The notes beneath the pieces are model-generated. The model saw only the letters and a program-made list of their open reading frames with translations. It was not told the DNA's origin and made no database searches. Source: Bacillota bacterium (GTDB lineage Bacteria > Bacillota > Clostridia > Christensenellales > Aristaeellaceae). From it: a stretch of DNA of 38,131 nt. Positions within the stretch are counted from its first letter, which is position 1, and each line of letters starts with the position of its first letter. Of the stretch, positions 7,836-15,665 are shown in pieces. A program made the translations under genes and the position numbers. The DNA lies in contig JAEYCB010000005.1 of NCBI GenBank assembly GCA_023404345.1, forward strand, positions 1 to 38,131, given 5' to 3'.

Positions 7836-10800
7836 TTACTTGATCCCATGTAGTTTCATGTGCCATTTCCTGGCGGCATCATGCCCCGCAGAATGCGCGC
7901 TCTTGAGCAGCTCCAGCTTCTCCTCGTCGCTCATGGCGTCCCATCGCGCGCCTTTCCTGACCAGATAATCCTGATACCCCATCTTGTACTGTGCCATCCA
8001 GTTCTCCATGTCTTCCACGCCCACCTCGTAGGTAACACCTTTAGACGTGTAGCTGGTGTTGGGGTGAGGAAGCGCTGAGTCTTTCCCAGTGGCCTCCCAT
8101 ACTTCCGTTGCCCGCTGCATGTACATCTGATCGCTGTCTGCCTTGAAGACCTGATCCAGCTTGTCCATCGCTGTGGGAACCGTCAGATAGGCGCCTTCGT
8201 AAAGGGCGTTGGTTACGATGTTCAAACCTGCCACGTACTTCTCATTGTAGGCTGCTGCAGCCTCGTTGGCCTCCAATGCCACCTCGATCATTTCCCGGCG
8301 TACATCGCTGGTCAACGTATATTTCTGCTCAGGAGTAAGCGTATCGTTGGCGTTGATCTCATCAATACGGTCATAGCCATCTGACAGGAAGGTCTTGGCA
8401 TCCGCGATAATCCCACCTTTGTGCGTCAGGTCGTAGGCCTCCTGATAGGCGGCTTTCCGTTCGTCCTCGCTCAGCCCGCGCCGAAGCATGTTTGCCGGGC
8501 GGTTATTCTTGGCTGCATCCGTCACTTGGGTAAGGAAAGCAGCGTTGTCGTATACACTGCCTACCACATCATTGCTGATAAGCGGGTCCGATGTGAAACG
8601 CTTCTGAACAGCGGCAATCGTTGCCTCCAATCCTCCCAGACCTCCCGCTTCATCTCTGGAAATAGCAGGAACCACCATCTGACCCAGAAAGCCGGAATAC
8701 TGTTCAGCAAGGTATTGGATGTTCAGCGGAGACATGTTCAGCGCGCGCCCGGCAGCCACAAACAGACCGGGCGTTTCTTCGGTGTACTGGGTGGAAGCAT
8801 CCCAATCACCCATGTAGCTGGGCACGATACGGCTACCGTACCAGTTCTTGTTTCGGGTCACGGCAAACAGCGGTTCAAAAATCGTACCATTGCCGAAGGG
8901 GTTGAGATTGTCCACAACGGTATTTGCAATCGCTGCAACGTCGATCACCATTTCATCTGTTGTCCCGTTCCAGATGGCATCGGTCACGGCTCCGTGAATG
9001 GCGTATGTCAGCGGGTCCTGAGCCAGAGGAATGCGGATCAGCGGCTGCTGTCCCAGCACATCCTTTGCGAAGTTCGGGAAGTACAGATGCTGGGCTTTCA
9101 GATCATCGCTCATCATGGCGAAGGCCTCTTTCTCCTCGTCATCGGAGAACTTCAGCATGATGGCTGCGCTGATCGCGCTGGCCAGGGCTGTGTTGATAAC
9201 CGTTTTGGCAAAGCGCTGGGGTGCGCGTCCCCGCTCCGCCTCCGTCAGGCTGCGACCCGTGCGATACACACCCTGCGTACTTGCCCCAAGGAATGGGACA
9301 AGTTGCTTGAGCACGCTCGCCGTACCGCTGTTGCCCATGCGCGCAAAGTCCACGGTAACGTCCTGCGCGGCCAGAAAAGCCTCCATCTTGCCTTCTGAGG
9401 TGCTCTTGTCGTGTTTTCCATATCTGTACTCTGCAAAACGGCTGGTCTGTTCAATGACCTCGTTCAGCCTGGACAGTGTGACCGTGTCCCATACCTTCTG
9501 GCCTGCCCACTTCACGGCATTCGCCATAGAGGAAGTGTTGTATCCCTTGTACAGAGCCGAACGGTAGGCATTTGCGCCTTTTTTTGTGCCGGCCTCGATA
9601 CGGGTCCAGCCGCCGCCGCCCAGCGCCACGTAATCCTGGTATTCTCCGCTCTTTGTCCATACATCGTAGGCGGCCCTCATCCATTTCATAAATCCGCTGC
9701 CATAGTTGCTTGCCCAGGAACCGTAGTTGACCGAGTTCTGAAAGTCACGCATGAAATTCCGTACCGCGAACACAGGGTTGCTGCCCGTGGTCAGCATGCT
9801 CATGGCCCTCGTGACCTTCCCCAGTGTGGACCACAGTTTATTGCTGCTTCCGCTTCCATCCCGCTGGGAGGACAGCAGCTTGTACAGCTCAGGGTCAAAC
9901 ATTTCGTAGTAGCCAACACTTCCGTCCGACCGCTGCACAGTGATGACATTGGCCATGTTGGCTGCGCTCTGCGGCACCCATTGGATCTGGCGGGTACCGA
10001 TCAGATCGATCACCTGCTGGAATACATCGGCGTCCGTGTTCCCGGACAGCAGCTGCGCAATCTGGTTCTGCAGTCTGCTCACATCCACGCTTACCTGATG
10101 CATGTCCGGAGTGATCTCACGTCCAAAGGCACCAAGCCCCTCATTCTGGCGATAGGCGCTATCCCATGCCAGCGCCGCGTTGTTTGCGCTCACCATCGTG
10201 GCCACGCTATCCACCATGCTTACAAAGCTGTCCATGGGGTTGATGATGTCCTCCGTACTGCCGGAGGCCCGCCTGATGCGATAGGTCTTACTGCTTCCCC
10301 CGCGTCTTCCACCGTTTTTTACACGGTATGTTGGAACATAATGCGGATACATCGCGTTCATTTTGTCAAAGTCGGCCTGGCTCAGATAGCCGGTATCCAC
10401 CAGGAATGCCCGCAAAAATTCTTTGCGGAACGCCTGAAACTCCTTCTCCGCTGCAGCCACCTCCGGGTGGTTCTGCTGCACGTCGTCGATCAACCGCTGC
10501 CGCTGGTCCGCCGGAACGCCAACCGTATCGAACACAGGTTTTCCCTGTGCATCGCGGTCGAGAGAGTGAAGCGCCAGCATATACTCGTTCAGCAGCTCTG
10601 CATCTTTGGCTTTCAGACCCACCCTTTCAAAACGACTGGCCAGGCTCTCACCGGTCACATTCCAGTTTGCGTCCGTCAGGTTTTCCGTAAGAATGGCATA
10701 GGCCCTGCGGCTGGCAAAGTTTTTCATCAATGCATTGGCGCGTACATCCTGATTGAGTGGAATGTTGTTGTTGCCGCTTTCTTTGCGGATACTGGCATTT

Positions 10801-12590
10801 ACGGGTTCCGCCGCAGCAGTATCGTCTATGTGCTGGGAGATCATCGCCCTCAGCTGATCGCGGATGCTTCCGGGCTTTGTGGCCTTGTTTTTATCCACAA
10901 TGGTTGCGCCGATGCGGTCATTGACCGTGGCATTCAGCCAGATCCGAAGTTGTCTGGCTGCATTGTGTACCGTCTTTTGCAGCCCCGCCTGACGAAGCCT
11001 CGCCTCGAATTGGTCTACAAAGGCGTCTCCTGCAAATTGACGGGCCAGCGTCTCGCTTTCCATGTACCGCCAGCCAAATTCTGCGAAAGCCTCTCCCGGC
11101 AGCGCAGCCGGTTCATAGCTCGCGGCAAAGACAGGGTCCAGGTTATTCACCATGTCCTGCGTCCCCGTCATGCCCAGACGGTCCGCCAGATGGTGGAACA
11201 CCTCATGCATGGTAACCGTGTAGTTGCCCGCCTGACTGGACCGCACGGCAATATATCTGGCCCGGGTATCATAGAAGCCTTGTACCGCCTGAGGTACACT
11301 GTTCATGCGTCGGGTACCCACCGCGCCTCCCAACCCCAGCGTTTTTGCAAAGTCCGTGGCAATCCTTGCGGGGCTTTGCTTCGGCACCTTCCCGGGAACA
11401 GAAGAAACACCCTGCTGTTGCTGCGGGGTGTTTCCTTGCATGTATTTCAGGTCCTTTCGAACTTGGCTCTGATTCTTTCTTGTTTCTTGCGGGCTTCCCG
11501 CTGCGCCACCCAGCGCTTCGTCTCCTCCTCCTCCCAGGCCCTCATCTCCGGGTCCTTCCACTCCCACGGATCCTCGTTCATATAGGTCTCGTAGTATAGT
11601 CCCTTCAACGAATCGGGGATGCTGTCCAATGGGGACGTCGTTGTTGCATTTCGAGTAGCCATCAATGCTCCCTCCGTTCTTCATCGCCTCATAGGTTGCT
11701 TCGACTCCGCCATTGTTCACACTGAACAAGTATTCGGGGGTGATGTATCTTCCGTTGGAAAGGAATCGGTTCAGCCCTCGGCCAATGGCTTTGTTGCCGT
11801 CCAGTTCCATGTAGTGCAGGTTTACGGAGTAACCGGCGTCGAGATAGGGCTGTATGGTTTTTTCCACGGAGCTCTGTTTTCCGCCCACGATGGGCAGCAC
11901 AACATTGTCTCCCAGTGCAATAGCCCGGCTTTGCATCCGATTCCACACAAGGCGGCTCTCATTGTGCAGATACCCGCTGTTGAGACCATTGTCAAACTCA
12001 GGCAGACGAGCTTTTACATCGTCGCTGTCCAGTACACGGCTGCCATAGTGCTGGCTGATCGGATCGACCAGCGCGCTGCTCTTGCCGGCCGCCGGGGGCC
12101 CGATGACAACATCCAGCCGTCTTTCTCTCTTTACGGGCCCAGTATACTGCACCTTCCCGCTGCTGTCAATCACAGCGCTTCCGCGATCCATCAGCTCATC
12201 CATCACATCGTTTTGCACTGATGCCCGCTCAGGAGAGATTCGTTCTGCGTATTCTTCCCGGCTCCAATATTCAGCCCCGTCAGGCACAGAAGCACCCCTT
12301 AGCTGGTTTTCCTCTGCCCAGCGCACCTCCGGAGTAGCCAGCACATCTGTCAGCTGTACCGTCTCCCCCGCTGCAAGCCGCTTGGTGATTCCCTGCATCT
12401 GCTGGCTGATGGGTTCACCGGTGAGAGCGAAGCTCCCTGCCTTGTAGTAGCGGATGTCGGGGTTGGTCTTACCCAGCTTCTCAGTGTTGTACTTGCTTTT
12501 GAAGCTGGTGGGGCTGAAAGTCATGATAACGGTATCGTCGTCGCTATTAGATATTGTCACACTAGTAACATATGATATTGGGAATTCCAC
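7836..12590 (-). CDS. Phage-type large polyvalent protein: Zeta-like kinase, HExxH peptidase, LPD38-like region (5' truncated)
   Basis: A 1584-codon frame of the polyvalent-protein kind carried by phages and conjugative elements. Residues 24-50 (ending KTNPDIRYYK) resemble the junction that follows ADP-ribosyltransferase or nuclease domains in such proteins. A Zeta-toxin-like kinase spans about 157-325, with Walker A GPPAAGKSS (164-172) and DSDD. A Gly-rich linker follows (340-400), then a metallopeptidase motif HEVFHHLADRLG (462-473). An LPD38-like region includes NPVFAVRNFMRDFQ (938-951). The only in-frame start is a GTG at 12590 with no ribosome binding site, and upstream bases belong to an IS200-like tnpA. 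The native N-terminus therefore appears to have been removed by a rearrangement. The rest of the frame is intact over 4.7 kb, so loss was recent or the remainder is still selected. No structural phage genes are near. Confidence 0.8.
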   Translation of the reverse strand: MEFPISYVTSVTISNSDDDTVIMTFSPTSFKSKYNTEKLGKTNPDIRYYKAGSFALTGEPISQQMQGITKRLAAGETVQLTDVLATPEVRWAEENQLRGASVPDGAEYWSREEYAERISPERASVQNDVMDELMDRGSAVIDSSGKVQYTGPVKRERRLDVVIGPPAAGKSSALVDPISQHYGSRVLDSDDVKARLPEFDNGLNSGYLHNESRLVWNRMQSRAIALGDNVVLPIVGGKQSSVEKTIQPYLDAGYSVNLHYMELDGNKAIGRGLNRFLSNGRYITPEYLFSVNNGGVEATYEAMKNGGSIDGYSKCNNDVPIGQHPRFVEGTILRDLYERGSVGVEGPGDEGLGGGGDEALGGAAGSPQETRKNQSQVRKDLKYMQGNTPQQQQGVSSVPGKVPKQSPARIATDFAKTLGLGGAVGTRRMNSVPQAVQGFYDTRARYIAVRSSQAGNYTVTMHEVFHHLADRLGMTGTQDMVNNLDPVFAASYEPAALPGEAFAEFGWRYMESETLARQFAGDAFVDQFEARLRQAGLQKTVHNAARQLRIWLNATVNDRIGATIVDKNKATKPGSIRDQLRAMISQHIDDTAAAEPVNASIRKESGNNNIPLNQDVRANALMKNFASRRAYAILTENLTDANWNVTGESLASRFERVGLKAKDAELLNEYMLALHSLDRDAQGKPVFDTVGVPADQRQRLIDDVQQNHPEVAAAEKEFQAFRKEFLRAFLVDTGYLSQADFDKMNAMYPHYVPTYRVKNGGRRGGSSKTYRIRRASGSTEDIINPMDSFVSMVDSVATMVSANNAALAWDSAYRQNEGLGAFGREITPDMHQVSVDVSRLQNQIAQLLSGNTDADVFQQVIDLIGTRQIQWVPQSAANMANVITVQRSDGSVGYYEMFDPELYKLLSSQRDGSGSSNKLWSTLGKVTRAMSMLTTGSNPVFAVRNFMRDFQNSVNYGSWASNYGSGFMKWMRAAYDVWTKSGEYQDYVALGGGGWTRIEAGTKKGANAYRSALYKGYNTSSMANAVKWAGQKVWDTVTLSRLNEVIEQTSRFAEYRYGKHDKSTSEGKMEAFLAAQDVTVDFARMGNSGTASVLKQLVPFLGASTQGVYRTGRSLTEAERGRAPQRFAKTVINTALASAISAAIMLKFSDDEEKEAFAMMSDDLKAQHLYFPNFAKDVLGQQPLIRIPLAQDPLTYAIHGAVTDAIWNGTTDEMVIDVAAIANTVVDNLNPFGNGTIFEPLFAVTRNKNWYGSRIVPSYMGDWDASTQYTEETPGLFVAAGRALNMSPLNIQYLAEQYSGFLGQMVVPAISRDEAGGLGGLEATIAAVQKRFTSDPLISNDVVGSVYDNAAFLTQVTDAAKNNRPANMLRRGLSEDERKAAYQEAYDLTHKGGIIADAKTFLSDGYDRIDEINANDTLTPEQKYTLTSDVRREMIEVALEANEAAAAYNEKYVAGLNIVTNALYEGAYLTVPTAMDKLDQVFKADSDQMYMQRATEVWEATGKDSALPHPNTSYTSKGVTYEVGVEDMENWMAQYKMGYQDYLVRKGARWDAMSDEEKLELLKSAHSAGHDAARKWHMKLHGIK
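11447..11662 (-). CDS. Small charged protein nested in another frame of the polyvalent gene
   Basis: A 71-residue frame lies wholly inside the 7836-12590 gene, in a different frame on the same strand. Its ATG at 11662 has a near-perfect GGAGGG ribosome binding site 8 bases upstream. The product begins MATRNATTTSPLDSIPDSLK and continues with a Trp- and Glu-rich helix (NEDPWEWKDPEMRAWEEEE) and a basic helix (AQREARKKQERIRAKF). This composition looks like a real protein. The outer frame is low-complexity over the same bases (Gly-Glu-Asp linker after the kinase domain), as expected if the inner frame sets the codons. I do not recognise the family. Confidence 0.55.
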   Translation of the reverse strand: MATRNATTTSPLDSIPDSLKGLYYETYMNEDPWEWKDPEMRAWEEEETKRWVAQREARKKQERIRAKFERT

Positions 12591-12622
12591 CTTGTATGCG
12601 ATAAACTATTTATGGCATTCAT
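12555..12622 (-). pseudogene. IS200-like transposase tnpA, 5' fragment only
   Basis: The ATG at 12622 has a GGGAGG ribosome binding site 7 bases upstream. The frame reads MNAINSLSHTRWNSQYHMLL plus one residue and then stops (TGA). The phrase NSLSHTRWN.QYH matches the highly conserved start of IS200 TnpA (typically NSLSHTKWNCKYHIVF). The catalytic HUH motif and Tyr are gone. The stop overlaps a GTG codon of the polyvalent-protein frame, so reinitiation into that frame is conceivable. Confidence 0.65.
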
Positions 12623-12630
12623 CGGATACC

Positions 12631-12688
12631 CTCCCTTTGCTGCTCTCAGTGCAGTTGGCAGATCGCGCTTTTATTATAGCAAAGGGAG
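12631..12688 (-). promoter_or_regulatory. Inverted repeat able to sequester the tnpA ribosome binding site
   Basis: CTCCCTTTGCT (12631-12641) and AGCAAAGGGAG (12678-12688) are perfect 11-bp arms around a 36-base loop. In the minus-strand RNA the 3' arm contains the GGGAG of the tnpA ribosome binding site. IS200 is known to repress its transposase by such a structure. A TATAAT-like sequence overlaps the 5' arm, so transcripts starting inside would lack part of the hairpin. Confidence 0.55.
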
Positions 12689-12823
12689 CTTTCCATCTAC
12701 ATCATCGCCATTGGGCCTCTTTTAAACTACTCGCTTAGCGAGTGGTTTTCGGCATGCAAGAATCGCTTTTTTCTCGTCTCCAGTCTGCCTCCTCTCTCGC
12801 GCAAAGCACCACCGTATCAGGCT

Positions 12824-14077
12824 TCAAGCCGTTTTTTTCGCGCGTGGCGTTTTCGTTCGATGTGCCCGGGTAAGTTCTCCGGCCCATTCAAACCCTTTCT
12901 GTGCGACGATTACGGCAATCACCTCATTGATTACTGCCGCCGCCGCAATGGTACCCTGAACGATTCTGGCGCATTCAGGCGCCGGCCCCGCCAGAACGGA
13001 TACAGCGATGCCCGTAAATACCAGCGATGCGCCCGAATGCGGCAGAAGGGTCAGCCCCAGGTATTTTTTGACCGTTTCCGGGGATTTGGTAATGCTCGCA
13101 CCAAAATACGCGCCCAGATACTTTCCCGCTGCACGCGCCAGAATGTAGATAGCCGTAAACAGCCCTGCCCCTAGAATCAGATGATAGTCCAGCGGCGCGC
13201 CCAGGTTCACGATTACCACAATCATGCCAAAGCCCAGAATGGGATTGAACCCGTCCATGATCTGTTTCAGGCGCTCCTGGGACACCATGTTGGAAAACGT
13301 GGCGGAGAAGGCCATGCCAATCAGCATGAAATTCAATACCGGCCTGGGCAGAACCAGTGTGTTGAAAGCAAATCCCACTCCGGACGCCACCAGGATCATC
13401 CCCAGCAGCAGTGCCAGTGTCGCCGTTTTGCCCCGTTGCTTTTTCAACAGCGCACCGGCCACAAGCCCCACAGCAACGCCAATTACCAGCGGCAACACGA
13501 TCACCAGGGCGATCATGTACCCCGGCAGCTCTCCGGCAGCCAGCCTGCCCGCCACGGTGGCAATCGTGATGAAGAATACCACGCAGCCCACGATATCGTC
13601 CAGCGCCGCCATGGGAATCAGGGTACGGGTGACGGGGCCGTCGGTTTTGAATTTCCGCACGATGGACAGCGCGGGAGCAGGAGCGGTGGCTAGTGCGATT
13701 CCGCCGAAGATGAATGCCAGGTAAAGTGGAATGCCGCTCAGGACAAATACGATGCCAAACACCAGCGACACAACAAAAAACGTGCCCAGCGACTGGGTCA
13801 GCGTGGTGATGATGATGGCCTTTCCGGACTGCTTGATTTTGCTCCACACAAGCTCGGTGCCTATCATCAGGCCCACACAGCATTCCAGCAGGTGCACCGC
13901 CGTCTGGTACCATCCGGCATCCAGCATGCTCTGGTTTACCAGCGACAGCGCATGCGGCCCCAAGGCCATCCCGGCGATCAGCCACCCCAGGATAGATGGC
14001 AGTTTGATCTTCGCAACCAGTTTCCCGGCGAGAAAAGCGATTCCCAGGGCCGCAAGCAGCCTTGCCAAATCCAGCAT
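12824..14077 (-). CDS. CPA2-family cation:proton antiporter
   Basis: A 417-residue membrane protein with about 12 hydrophobic segments and the layout of the Na+/H+ exchanger domain of the CPA2 (KefB/NapA-like) family. The conserved acidic pair in the ion-binding helix is visible in PMAALDDIVGCVVFF, and LPSILGWLIAGMALGP matches the family's N-terminal helix. No C-terminal RCK/TrkA-N domain is present, so nucleotide or redox gating by that domain is absent. A basic tail (AHRTKTPRAKKTA) ends the protein. It should exchange Na+ or K+ for protons across the membrane. It starts 29 bases after the alarmone synthetase gene and is the last gene of a TetR-led operon. The AAAGGGATG site is about 9 bases from the ATG. 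Confidence 0.88.
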   Translation of the reverse strand: MLDLARLLAALGIAFLAGKLVAKIKLPSILGWLIAGMALGPHALSLVNQSMLDAGWYQTAVHLLECCVGLMIGTELVWSKIKQSGKAIIITTLTQSLGTFFVVSLVFGIVFVLSGIPLYLAFIFGGIALATAPAPALSIVRKFKTDGPVTRTLIPMAALDDIVGCVVFFITIATVAGRLAAGELPGYMIALVIVLPLVIGVAVGLVAGALLKKQRGKTATLALLLGMILVASGVGFAFNTLVLPRPVLNFMLIGMAFSATFSNMVSQERLKQIMDGFNPILGFGMIVVIVNLGAPLDYHLILGAGLFTAIYILARAAGKYLGAYFGASITKSPETVKKYLGLTLLPHSGASLVFTGIAVSVLAGPAPECARIVQGTIAAAAVINEVIAVIVAQKGFEWAGELTRAHRTKTPRAKKTA

Positions 14078-14106
14078 TTTTATTCATCCCTTTCCTGAAA
14101 CTGTTT

Positions 14107-14808
14107 TCAATCGCATGCCTGCGCCTGTGTGCGCCCCAGTTCCATTTCCCTGTTGAGCGCCTGCATGCGCAGGTCCAGCTTGTGGATTTCCTCTGCGCAT
14201 TCCCTCAGGCCTTGCGAAATGCGTGCGGCATCGTTGGCGGGCAGGTCGTTTTTGTATTGCAACTTGTGCTCTATGCTCGCCCAGAAATCCATTGCAATGG
14301 TCCTCAGTTGCACTTCCACCGGCATCCATTTTTTCTCCTGCGCAAAAAAGACGGGCACCTCCAGAATCAGGTGCAGGCTTCGGTATCCGTTGGGCTTGGG
14401 GTTTTGGATATAGTCCTTCCTTTTGATCAGGCGGATGTCGTCCTGCGCGCAGATTTTTTCGGCAAGCCGATAGATGTCCTGCGGGAAGGAGCAAATCACG
14501 CGAACGCCCGCAACGTCGTATATATTTTCACGAATGCTGCCCACGGAAACCTCCTGCCCCTTGCGCCTCAGCTTTTCCACAATGCTGATGGGCCGTTTCA
14601 GCCGGCAGGTGATGGATTCGATGGGGTTTCGATTTTCATCCAGCGAAAGCTCCGTGTTGAGCACATCAAATTTCGTCTGTACTTCCAGCATGGCGCAGCG
14701 GTATTGCATCATCATCCGGCGAAAAGGCAACGCCGATTCCATAAACTCCTCCGCATCGCCGCTGGCGATCAGCGTTTCAAAGGTAAAAAGGTTTTTATCA
14801 TGTTCCAT
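14107..14808 (-). CDS. Small alarmone synthetase, RelQ/YjbM-like GTP pyrophosphokinase
   Basis: A 233-residue single-domain RelA/SpoT synthetase that makes (p)ppGpp from ATP and GDP/GTP. Visible family signatures are VAGVRVICSFPQDIYRLAE, DYIQNPKPNGYRSLHLILEV (NGYRSLH loop) and EVQLRTIAMDFWASIEHKLQ, with the catalytic Glu in EVQLRT. There is no HD hydrolase, TGS or ACT domain, and length fits RelQ. The ATG at 14808 is preferred over 14856: it has GGAGG 6 bases upstream and gives the normal N-terminus. It overlaps the TetR stop by 11 bases, so translation is coupled. The setting with TetR and an antiporter suggests stress control, by inference. Confidence 0.92.
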   Translation of the reverse strand: MEHDKNLFTFETLIASGDAEEFMESALPFRRMMMQYRCAMLEVQTKFDVLNTELSLDENRNPIESITCRLKRPISIVEKLRRKGQEVSVGSIRENIYDVAGVRVICSFPQDIYRLAEKICAQDDIRLIKRKDYIQNPKPNGYRSLHLILEVPVFFAQEKKWMPVEVQLRTIAMDFWASIEHKLQYKNDLPANDAARISQGLRECAEEIHKLDLRMQALNREMELGRTQAQACD

Positions 14809-15439
14809 TTCTTTCCTCCACCGTTTCCCTGGCGATGCCGTAGAGCACAATGTCAAAAAATCCGGACAGCCTATCCTCGTGGACGCCGATCAGTGCGCGG
14901 TAATCGCCGTCCCTCTGCGCTCTTTTCTGAAAGTAACCGTTGAACATTTCCTGAAACATCGTAATGTATTCCATCGCCAGTTCAGCCGTAATACCTTCCC
15001 GAAGGATAACGCATCCCAGAATGTCCCGGCAGCACCGGGTCAGATACTCGTCGAATCCCCGCCGTATCTGCGCCAACTCGCCGGTCAGATGGGGCGGCGG
15101 CTGGATCACTGCGTTAAAAAAAATGTTGGCATAATGCGGATGCTGCGAAAAAAATGCCTGTCTCATTGCCAGCAGCGTTTTCAGGCTTTCGCGTGCGCTG
15201 CACGCTTCAAGGGGCTTCGCCTCAAGCGCTGCGGTCATCTCTTCATAGCAGCTTTTTACGCATTGCAGGTACAAATCGTCCTTCCCTTTGAAATTGTGGT
15301 ACAGGAGCCCCTTGGAAATTCCTCCCGCCTCACAGATGCTGTTGACTGAGGCGGAGGCATAGCTTTTGCTGCCAAATTCCGCTATCGCCGCAGCAAGGAT
15401 GCGCTCTCTCGTTCTTTGCGTTTTCTCCTGCTGTTTCAT
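14798..15439 (-). CDS. TetR/AcrR-family transcriptional regulator
   Basis: A 213-residue regulator. The N-terminal TetR helix-turn-helix is clear (RERILAAAIAEFGSKSYASA, then GISKGLLYHNFKGKDDLY). The C-terminal domain (about 70-213) is helical and would bind an unknown small ligand. It is the first gene of an operon with the alarmone synthetase and CPA2 antiporter. Its promoter lies within two matching palindromes (15456-15500), as expected for autorepression. The ribosome binding site is GGGGAGGG, 4 bases from the ATG. Confidence 0.93.
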   Translation of the reverse strand: MKQQEKTQRTRERILAAAIAEFGSKSYASASVNSICEAGGISKGLLYHNFKGKDDLYLQCVKSCYEEMTAALEAKPLEACSARESLKTLLAMRQAFFSQHPHYANIFFNAVIQPPPHLTGELAQIRRGFDEYLTRCCRDILGCVILREGITAELAMEYITMFQEMFNGYFQKRAQRDGDYRALIGVHEDRLSGFFDIVLYGIARETVEERNGT

Positions 15440-15455
15440 AAGCCCTCCCCTAAAT

Positions 15456-15500
15456 ATAGACTGTATAGTCTATTATAATAAAATAGACCATACGGTCAAT
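15456..15500 (-). promoter_or_regulatory. TetR-operon promoter covered by two palindromic operators
   Basis: Minus-strand promoter: TTGACC (15494-15499), 16-base spacer, TATAAT (15472-15477). Palindrome 1, ATAGACTGTATAGTCTAT (15456-15473), covers the -10 box. Palindrome 2, ATAGACCATACGGTCAAT (15483-15500), covers the -35 box. Their centres are 27 bases apart, and they share ATAGAC-N-GTCTAT-type arms. Likely operators for the TetR protein encoded downstream. Confidence 0.8.
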
Positions 15501-15581
15501 AAATAAACTGTAAAGTTTTTATGTCCGCATTGTGTGCAGTCTGCCGCACCCCTGCCGCGCAGCCCACAAAAGCAGGTCATC

Positions 15582-15624
15582 AAAAAAGCGGCTTCCCTCC
15601 GCCATATATTCGGAGAAAAGCCGC
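15582..15624 (-). terminator. Terminator after the NusG-like gene
   Basis: In the minus-strand RNA, GCGGCUU (15618-15624) and AAGCCGC (15588-15594) pair, with an inner CUCCG/CGGAG helix, followed by six U residues (15582-15587). It lies 42 bases after the stop at 15666. Confidence 0.85.
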
Positions 15625-15665
15625 GTTAAGTTATGGGCGTTATTTTCGTTTGTTCCGCACCCGCG

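Larger units (their letters stand above)
12555..12760 (-). mobile_element. Left end of an IS200/IS605-family element, truncated
   Basis: Read on the minus strand, this stretch has the layout of an IS200-like left end. A short palindrome ACTCGC-TTA-GCGAGT (12729-12743) sits near the end, then a non-coding leader with an 11-bp inverted repeat, then a ribosome binding site and the start of tnpA. Homology to tnpA stops after about 20 codons, where the phage-type gene takes over. No right end, no tnpB and no remaining tnpA body are present. Assignment rests on the tnpA start plus the hairpins; the exact outer tip is not resolved. Confidence 0.6.

Noticed and set aside
7588..7849. Short minus-strand frames that might be an integrase C-terminus
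   Set aside because: They resemble tails seen after tyrosine integrases, but no catalytic residues or upstream domain are present, and a terminator hairpin lies inside.
9411..11585. Plus-strand open frame of 724 codons
   Set aside because: Antisense to the polyvalent gene; no start signals and no recognisable domain, while the minus strand has P-loop, HExxH and LPD38-like motifs.
12729..12743. Terminator of the antiporter operon
   Set aside because: The stem is only 6 bp and the T run after it on the minus strand is short; its position at the end of an IS200-like leader fits a transposase-recognised hairpin better. A weak terminator role cannot be excluded.
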